DNA from: Chara braunii
Taxonomy: Eukaryota > Streptophyta > Charophyceae > Charales > Characeae
Reading direction: 5' to 3'
DNA: 23,289 nt
Assembly (NCBI GenBank): GCA_003427395.1
Contig: BFEA01000104.1
Span: 3,103,278 to 3,126,566, forward strand
This document shows positions 17,749 through 23,289 of the stretch, one piece after another. Numbering within the stretch: the stretch's first letter is position 1; the number at the start of each line of letters is the position of its first letter. The notes under the pieces were generated by a model that was not told the DNA's origin, did not search any database, and saw nothing but the letters and a program-made list of their open reading frames with translations. The translations under genes and the position numbers were made by a program.

Positions 17749-17936
17749 CTCCTCCTCCTCTTCCTCTTCCTCTTTCTTCACCTCCTCCTCGTCGTCCTCC
17801 TCCTCTTCCTCTCTTTCGTCGTCGTTCACATCGTCGTCGTCGTCCTCCACCTCCTCTTCCTCCACTTCATACTCCTCGTCGTCCTCCTCCTCCTCCTCCT
17901 CCTTCTCATCCTCCTCTCTCTCTCTCTCTCTCTCTC
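17707..17936 (+). repeat. CCT/CTT pyrimidine tract
   Basis: An imperfect CCT/CTT/CGT trinucleotide tract on the plus strand ends in a TC dinucleotide run (about 17918-17936). An N lies at 17937 between the TC and CA runs. Poly-Glu and poly-Leu frames are compositional. Confidence 0.9.
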
Positions 17937-17937
17937 N

Positions 17938-17970
<33 letters not shown>

Positions 17971-18195
17971 TGTGTGCTTCTTTTTGCAGTAGCTCCTCTA
18001 ATGCATGTGGCCCAGGTATTGGTCCCGATACATTCAAAACTCAGTCTGACTAAGAATTTCGAACGGGACCACTATCTGCACGACATGCATTCCCAGAGAC
18101 CACTGTAAAAACAGAGAGAGAGAGAGAGATACAGTGTCTCCGCTTTGGCGGCCCGCTGCCCCCCTGCTGCAGCCCGTTCCTGCACTCTCCCGCTG

Positions 18196-18253
<58 letters not shown>

Positions 18254-18383
18254 AGTGGCTTTTTACAGTAATCGCTCGAATGCATGTGGCTCAGGTAGAG
18301 GTCTCGATACATTCGGAATTCGCAGTCTGACTCTGAATTTCGAATGTAATGGGACTTGGCACTGACCACTGTGAAAACAGACA

Positions 18384-18454
<71 letters not shown>

Positions 18455-18534
18455 GGGGCCTGCCCGTTGCTGCTCACTCCCGCCTCGCCCGCTGCCCTCC
18501 CGCCGTAGCCCATTCCCGCATGCTCCCGCTGCAG

Positions 18535-18569
<35 letters not shown>

Positions 18570-18762
18570 CGCATCTTCTTACGGTAGTAGCTAGTAGTTC
18601 GAATGCATGTAACGCAGGTAGTTGTCCCGATACATTCGATATACGCGGTCGAAATTCACAGTCGGACTGAGTGCGAAATTCACAGCTGGACTGACTGCGG
18701 ACCACTACCTGCGCCACACGCATCCGCAGCTACCACTTCAAACACAGACACACACACACACG

Positions 18763-18807
<45 letters not shown>

Positions 18808-18848
18808 TGCCCCTCGCTGGCGCCCACTCCCGCCCGCTGCCGCCCGGC
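17938..18848. repeat. Higher-order repeat of GC-rich cores between complementary microsatellites
   Basis: A signature block (ATGCATGTGGCYCAGGTA, then CCCGATACATTC) occurs at 18001, 18280 and 18603. Between blocks lie GC-rich CCCGCTGCC-type cores, each bracketed by complementary runs: GA 18113-18129 with CT 18199-18250; CA 18385-18422 and GA 18423-18452 with GT 18537-18565. A third CA 18748-18780 and GA 18781-18807 precede the last core. Each core could be extruded on a microsatellite stem. Confidence 0.85.
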
Positions 18849-18865
18849 CTGTGAATTTCCCTGAC

Positions 18866-18985
18866 GAATCAATCAATCAATCAATCAATTGAATCGATTG
18901 ATTAGATTGGATCTTGATCAAATGAAAATCAAGATCCAATAGAATTAACCGATTCGATTGGAACGATTGATTGATTGTTTGATTT
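18866..18985. repeat. AATC fold-back module, copy 1
   Basis: (AATC)n at 18867-18890, then a perfect 13-bp hairpin ATTGGATCTTGAT (18906-18918) with ATCAAGATCCAAT (18928-18940), then GATT repeats. The outer AATC and GATT arms are also complementary. Related copies lie at 22166 and 22878. Confidence 0.88.
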
Positions 18986-18986
18986 T

Positions 18987-19196
18987 CGAGGAGGAGGAGG
19001 GTACCCGCGATGAGGACGGCGAGGAAGAGGGGGAAGAGGAGGAGGAGGAGGCAGACGAGGAGGAGGAGGAGGAGGAGGAGGAGGAGGAGGAGTAAAACGA
19101 TATATAATAGAGCTGCCCAGTAGCTGGTTCCCTCTTAAGTTTCCGTCACGATAGCTGGAGTTGTTGAACTGTTGTATCGGGCAAAGCGAATGATTA
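18987..19196 (+). repeat. GGA-rich acidic frame and tail, copy 1
   Basis: A GGA/GAA-rich tract on the plus strand with an open acidic frame (EGTRDEDGEEEGEEEEEEAD, then poly-Glu) to TAA. It is followed by a tail (GATAGCTGGAGTTGTTGAAC, then CGGGCAAAGCGAATGATTA, 19150-19196) that recurs after the GGA tract at 22534-22573. It may be an old exon or only a simple repeat. Confidence 0.6.
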
Positions 19197-19198
19197 CT

Positions 19199-19494
19199 AT
19201 GATTAGCTAGGCTACCAGCCGGGCCGCCCGGGTCCCGGGTGGCCAGCCCGTGCAAGGACCGGGGAAGGTCCCAGCAAAAAAAAAGAAAAAAACAACAAAT
19301 TCGAAAAAATCCGAAAATAAACTATCTTATGCAGAAAAATAAAGTGAACAACTTTTGCCTCAGGGTCACATCGAAATTCTTCACCAAATAAAAAAGACAA
19401 ATAAAAAATATGTTTTTATTTTTATTTTTTTTACTTTTTCGGCCCGGCCGGGCAAGTGACCCCGGGCTACTCTGGTACCTAGATGATTAGCGTT
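19199..19494. repeat. AT-rich block with GC-rich inverted ends
   Basis: The ends resemble each other in inverse orientation (CTAGGCTACCAG near 19207 and CTGGTACCTAG near 19471, each beside GGGCC/CCCGGG-rich sequence). The middle is A/T-rich with an AAATAAAAA/TTTTTATTT hairpin near 19398-19421. It could be a small inserted element. No coding. Confidence 0.4.
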
Positions 19495-19960
19495 TTTTGT
19501 TTTTGTTTTTTTCTTACAATTAATCAAGCGAATCAATCAATGAATCAATCGATTCCATACATGCAAGCGCACGTCGTGCGCCGATTACCGCGGGCGCTCA
19601 AGCGCACCCCAACGGCGCGGCGCACGACCTGGCGCACGAAGGCCCAGGAAAAAATAAAAAAACAAAAAAAAGGCGGGGCGTCGGTTCATCCTTGGGATGC
19701 CCCTCCAGCCAAAATGGTATTGGGGCCGAAAATTGTTTTTAGCGGGCTGCGCTCAAGCGTGGCCCGAAACGATTTCAAATTTCGTTTTGCCGTTTCCTAG
19801 TTTCGCAGGTCGATCTGGCAGGGCTTCGGCAGGCCGTTTACTCGATGTTGCAGCCGCTTCCAGTCCACACTGGGAAGCAGAGCCGTCAATCTCCCGCTAT
19901 GAGCAGCGCCGACCTCCCCCTGCACTTGCATCATCACCGAGGCTAAGCTCTGGAGCGACC
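19495..19960. other. No gene recognised; partial inverted AATC sequence
   Basis: 19511-19580 (AATCAATCAATGAATCAATCG, cut here at a run of AATC words, then TACATGCAAGCGCAC) looks like the reverse complement of the left flank of fold-back copy 2 (22153-22190). The rest is GC-rich, with A-runs and no recognisable coding or RNA gene. Confidence 0.4.
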
Positions 19961-19986
19961 ATGGCCGACTTTAACCCTCCTCCAAG
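19961..19986 (+). CDS. Possible short first exon with consensus donor
   Basis: GCGACCATGG at the start is a good initiation context. Eight codons (MADFNPPP) and two bases end at AAG|GTGAGT, a strong 5' splice site, and a pyrimidine-rich stretch follows at once. No downstream exon in the right phase is recognised, so this is a weak call. Confidence 0.2.
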
Positions 19987-20019
19987 GTGAGTTTTCACCA
20001 ACCCTGCTGCCCTCCCTCG

Positions 20020-21490
20020 AACTCACCTCCTCCCCCTCCTCCTCCTCCATCTCCTCCTCGTCTCGGTAGTGTCCTTTTCTTTTTTTTCCTTAGTATCGGG
20101 TCTTGTACTGGAAGCTTTGATAGTATCTCGGACTATCTCCTCATCACCTCCGCTTCCGCCTCCCGCCCTCCTCCATCTCTCCTCCTCATCACTTCCTCCT
20201 TCACCTGTCCTCCTCGTCCGCCTCCCGCCCTCCTCCATCTCTCCTCCTCATCACTTCCTCCTTCACCTGTCCTCCTCGTCCTCCTCCCTGTCAAGGTCTC
20301 ATCATCTTTTCTTGTGTAAACTTCGATTTGTGTCGGTATAACCTACTCTACCCTTACCGGTAGTCGTCCATCTTTCCTCGTGCTCCTCCTCCACACCTCC
20401 TCGTCCATCTTTCCTCCTCCATCTCTCCTCGTCATCCTCCTCCGTCATTCCTCGTCAATCTTTCCTCCTCCATCTCTCCTCGTCCTCCTCCTCCATCCCT
20501 CCTCGTCCATATTTCCTCCTCCATCTCTCCATCTCTTCTCTGTCATATTTCCATCTCTACTCTTCCACCTCTCATCCTCCTTGTCACAGCCTCGTCAGTT
20601 TTTTTTTTTCTTTTTTTTTTTTAACGAAAACTTTGAATTTCGAACTGTGATGGTATCTCGTCGTCCTCCTCCTCCTCCTCTGTCTCTTCGCCCTCCTCCT
20701 CCTCCCCTGTCTCTTCGGCCTCCTCCTCCTCCCCTGTCTCTTCGGCCTCCTCCTCCTCCTCCTCTGTCTCTTCGCCCTCCTCCTCCATCCCTCCTCGTCC
20801 ATCTGTCCTCCATCTCTTCATCTCTCCTCCTCCACCTGTCATCCTCCTTGTCACCGCCTCGTCACTTCTTTTTTTTTTTTATAATGGAATTATGGAAACT
20901 TTGAAGTTCGATCTGTGATGGTATCTCCTCCTCGTCGTCCTCCTCCTCCTCCTCCATGTCTCCTTATCCTTGTCCTACATCCCTCCTCGTCCGTATTTCC
21001 TGCTCCATCTCTCCATCTCTCAATCTCCCCTCCTTCACCTCTCATCCTCCTTGTCACGGCCTCGTCACTTTTTTTTTTTTTTCTGGACATTTCGAAGTTC
21101 GAACTGTGATGGTATCTCGTCGTCGTCCTCCTACTCCTCCTCCTTCATCCGTCGTCCATCTTTCCTCCTCCATCTCTCCATTTCCTCCTCCACTTCTCAT
21201 CCTCCTCATCACGGTTTCGTCACTTTTTTCTTTGTTTTAATGGAAACTTCTAAGTTCGAACTGTGATGGTATCTCGTCCTCCTTATCGCGTCCTCGTTGT
21301 CGTCCTCCTCCATCTCTCCTCCTCCTCACCTCCTCCTTCTCACCCTCCTTCTCACCCTCCTTCTCCATCCCTCCTTCTCCATCTTCTCTTCTTCCTCCTC
21401 CATCTCATCTCCACCTTGTCACACCCTCGTCACTTTGTTTCTTCTTTTTGAAAGAAACTCTGAAAATCGAACTCCGATTGTATTTCCTCT
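20020..21490 (+). repeat. Pyrimidine-rich higher-order tandem array
   Basis: Units of roughly 160-270 bp. Each starts with a T-run, then TTCGAACTGTGATGGTATCTC (last 20 or so bases; markers at 20641, 20909, 21100, 21257 and a decayed one at 21468), then a long CCT/CTC tract, then TCCTCCTTGTCACRGCCTCG. Long Ser/Pro/Leu and Arg/Gly/Glu frames across it are compositional, not genes. Confidence 0.85.
20155..20278 (+). repeat. 62-bp direct duplication
   Basis: The block starting TCCGCCTCCCGCCCTCCTCC at 20155 repeats at 20217 with no change I can see over 62 bp, within the pyrimidine array. Such identity among diverged neighbours implies a very recent duplication or an assembly duplicate. Confidence 0.85.
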
Positions 21491-21639
21491 TCCTCCTCCT
21501 TGTCATGTTGTCGTCGTCACTTCTTTTTCCATGGACATTTGGAAAAGCAATTGTTTCCGTTTGTGAAAGGCAATTAATCCCTTTTTTTTCCCGTTTATGT
21601 TTTGCAAAAGCAGTGAAGTGCTATTTTCGTGAGGTTTTT

Positions 21640-21729
21640 GGGGGGGTGGGGAGCTCCGAGGGGGTGGCATGAGGCTGATTTCATGGGGTTTCATGGGGTG
21701 AGAGGGCTAGGAGGGGAAGGGGGTGGGGG
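21640..21729 (+). other. G-quadruplex-prone G-rich stretch
   Basis: Runs of G7, G4, G5, G4, G4, G3, G4, G5 and G5 lie within 90 bases on the plus strand with short loops, well beyond the usual four-run threshold. 21730-22150 holds a CGCAG|G acceptor-like site near 21801 and a run of A, but no gene I can support. Confidence 0.7.
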
Positions 21730-22165
21730 ATGTGTTTCTCAGAGTGTACCCTCAATCTCAAGGCTGAGTTCGTGGCTTCTCTTCTGCGGTTTTGTGCGCA
21801 GGTCACGATGACGAGCCACATGTATGGTTACGCTTTGATAAAGCGGCATGGCCATGAAGACGGGGTCCGTGAAGGAGGGGTTGAGGCAGGTGCTGATCCA
21901 TGCGGCAAGGGCGACTGATGGCGGCAGCAGTCTTCCTAGTGTGTCGAGTGTGGGTAGGGATAGAGGAAAGGTGATTGCTGCACCCACCTTGCAGTGATTT
22001 TGAAAAAAAAAAAAAAAAGATTCCGGACAGGATATGGCCGCACCCGACAGCAAGAAGCCCCGTGCGGTCCTGTACGGTACGGGTACGGACCTGTACAGAG
22101 GTTGGGGATGTCCCGGACCAGACCCCGTACGGCGCACAGGACAGTGCGGCGCGCTGTGCGCTTGC

Positions 22166-22255
22166 AAGTATGATCGATTGGATTGATTAGATTGGATCTT
22201 GATTGAATGAAAATCAAGATCCAATCGAATCATTTGATTCGATTGGAACCTTAGG

Positions 22256-22298
<43 letters not shown>

Positions 22299-22372
22299 TC
22301 AATTGATTGATTGATTGATGGATGGATGGATGGATGGATTCAATTGATTGATTGATTGATTGATTGTTGACT
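22166..22372. repeat. AATC/GATT fold-back module, copy 2
   Basis: A perfect 15-bp hairpin, GATTGGATCTTGATT (22190-22204), loop GAATGAA, and its complement (22212-22226), is followed by long GATT runs broken by a GGAT run (22317-22338). It matches copies 1 and 3. Confidence 0.9.
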
Positions 22373-22573
22373 AGGAGGGAAACGGCGATGCGGAAGACGA
22401 GGAGGAAGAAGAACTACAGAACGAGGAGGAGGACGACAAGGAGGAAGAGGAACAGGATGAGGATGAGGATGAGGATGAGGAGGAGGTGGAGGAGGAGGCA
22501 GGCGAGGAGGAAGAGGAGGAGTAGGACGACGAGGATAGCTGGAGCTGTTGAACACGGGCAAAGCGATTGATTA
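22373..22573 (+). repeat. GGA-rich acidic frame and tail, copy 2
   Basis: Open acidic plus-strand frame (EGNGDAEDEEEEELQNEEED, later EEEVEEEAGEEEEEE) ending at TAG, directly behind a CTAG|GAGG acceptor-like site. The tail GATAGCTGGAGCTGTTGAAC with CGGGCAAAGCGATTGATTA (22534-22573) matches the tail of copy 1. Non-repeat residues such as LQN suggest more than a simple repeat. Confidence 0.6.
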
Positions 22574-22576
22574 GCG

Positions 22577-22850
22577 GCCTCGGGAGGAGGAGGAGGAGGA
22601 GGAGGAAGAGGAGTAGCAGACGAGTAGGGGGAGGAGGAGGAGGAGGAGGAGTGGGAGAACAACGTGGAGGAGGAGGGAGGGGAGGAGGAAGAAGAGGAGG
22701 AGTAGGTGGAGGAAGACGAGGAGGAATAGGAGGAAGAGGAGGAAGAGGATGAGGAGGACGACGACGAGTAGGATGAGGATGAGGAGGAGGAAGAGGAGGA
22801 GGAGGAGGGGGACGGCAGCGACGCTGTTGACATGGACATCGACCCTCCCC
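22577..22850 (+). repeat. GGA-rich tract 3
   Basis: A third purine-rich block with several TAG-interrupted acidic frames. The last runs into non-repeat codons (GDGSDAVDMDIDPPLA, up to about 22855) before a T-run. The end could be a remnant of an acidic protein exon, with weak support. Confidence 0.55.
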
Positions 22851-22877
22851 TTGCATTTTTTTTTAATATTATTTTTT

Positions 22878-22996
22878 TAATCAATCAATAAATCAATCAA
22901 TCAATCAATCAATCAATCGAATCGAATCCATTGATTAGATTGGATCTTGATTGAATGAAAATCAAGATTCAATAGAATCAATAGATTCGATTGGAA

Positions 22997-23036
<40 letters not shown>

Positions 23037-23064
23037 TGTTTGATTGATTGATTTATTGATTGTG
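22878..23064. repeat. AATC/GATT fold-back module, copy 3
   Basis: (AATC)n from 22879, then hairpin arms GATTGGATCTTGATT (22938-22952) and its near-complement 22960-22973 with one mismatch, then a long GATT run to about 23062. Confidence 0.9.
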
Positions 23065-23094
23065 AATTCAAACTCGTCTTCTTCCCACTTTGTC

Positions 23095-23289
23095 ATGCCT
23101 GCAAACAGCGGTACAGCAACTGGCGACATGCGCCCACACAGTACTCAAGATATCGTAACCAGATATGANNTCTCTTCAACTGGCTATGGCGACTGGGCGC
23201 CCACACAACTCACTGTTCGCACTCTGGATCACCCTGGATGTCCCACACGCAACACTCAGTATCATACACAACACACACACATACTATGC
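23095..23289 (+). CDS. Short reading frame open at the window end
   Basis: ATG 23095 starts a frame (MPANSGTATGDMRPHSTQDI and on) that stays open for all 65 codons to the window edge. Two Ns at 23169-23170 make the frame after them uncertain. The last stretch drifts into CA-repeat sequence (HTQHTH). No domain is recognised. Chance is a serious possibility. Confidence 0.2.
   Translation, partial: MPANSGTATGDMRPHSTQDIVTRYXXSSTGYGDWAPTQLTVRTLDHPGCPTRNTQYHTQHTHILC

Noticed and set aside
17707-18723. Poly-Glu, Leu-rich and HTHTHT frames
   Set aside because: Products of CCT, CT and CA microsatellites; no non-repeat coding signal.
20023-21566. Ser/Pro/Leu-rich plus frames and Arg/Gly/Glu-rich minus frames
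   Set aside because: Compositional frames of the pyrimidine array, present in all phases and both strands.

Overview
This is eukaryotic genomic DNA dominated by repeats, with no intact protein-coding gene that I can support. The evidence is decayed Ty3/gypsy (Metaviridae-type) retrotransposon coding on both strands, an LTR with a tRNA-Asp-type primer binding site, many minisatellite and microsatellite arrays, homopolymer runs, splice-donor-like sites and scattered single Ns. The pol sequence style and tRNA-Asp priming suit a plant or streptophyte-alga genome (a charophyte such as Chara is my guess). That is inference from general resemblance, not a database result.

Layout. 1-6315 is a degraded Ty3/gypsy element (A) read on the minus strand. 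From its 5' side it has a 189-bp LTR (6127-6315), a PBS (6105-6122), a leader holding three diverged copies of an unknown coding module (U3, U2, U1), gag with a zinc knuckle, an inverted piece of reverse transcriptase, the rest of RT plus RNase H, an acidic linker, and integrase ending in a GPY/F-like module. A 49-bp tandem array lies beyond it. 6658-7740 carries a fourth, longer and more diverged copy (U4) of the leader module. 7858-10440 is a run of minisatellites (monomers of about 43-49, 40-42, 125, 30 and 49 bp). 10438-10869 (minus) is gypsy fragment B, the protease-RT linker. 10870-12480 is AT-rich non-coding DNA with hairpins and a small inverted-repeat element. 12481-14342 is a family of palindrome-ended modules inside a ~467-bp tandem duplication. 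It is interrupted at 13833-13870 by a sequence identical to a double Tn5/Nextera mosaic end, almost certainly a sequencing-library junction left in the assembly. 15190-16130 holds 53-, 59- and 49-bp satellites leading into gypsy fragment C (plus, 16131-17410), the post-gag linker and retropepsin.

17411-23289 holds a strong hairpin, two exon-like starts with consensus splice donors, microsatellite-bracketed GC-rich cores, a repeated fold-back module (AATC arms around a 13-15 bp hairpin) tied to GGA-rich acidic frames, a 1.4-kb pyrimidine-rich higher-order array, a G-quadruplex candidate, and a short reading frame open at the window end.

The most notable observations are these. (1) The adapter relic warns that the assembly may be wrongly joined. 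(2) Three gypsy pieces, A, B and C, cover nearly complementary parts of one polyprotein. (3) RT in element A is flipped in place. (4) Pol decays through in-frame stops without a single frameshift. (5) An unrecognised multi-copy coding family lies partly between PBS and gag. (6) A repeated fold-back, acidic-frame and tail module occurs near the right end.
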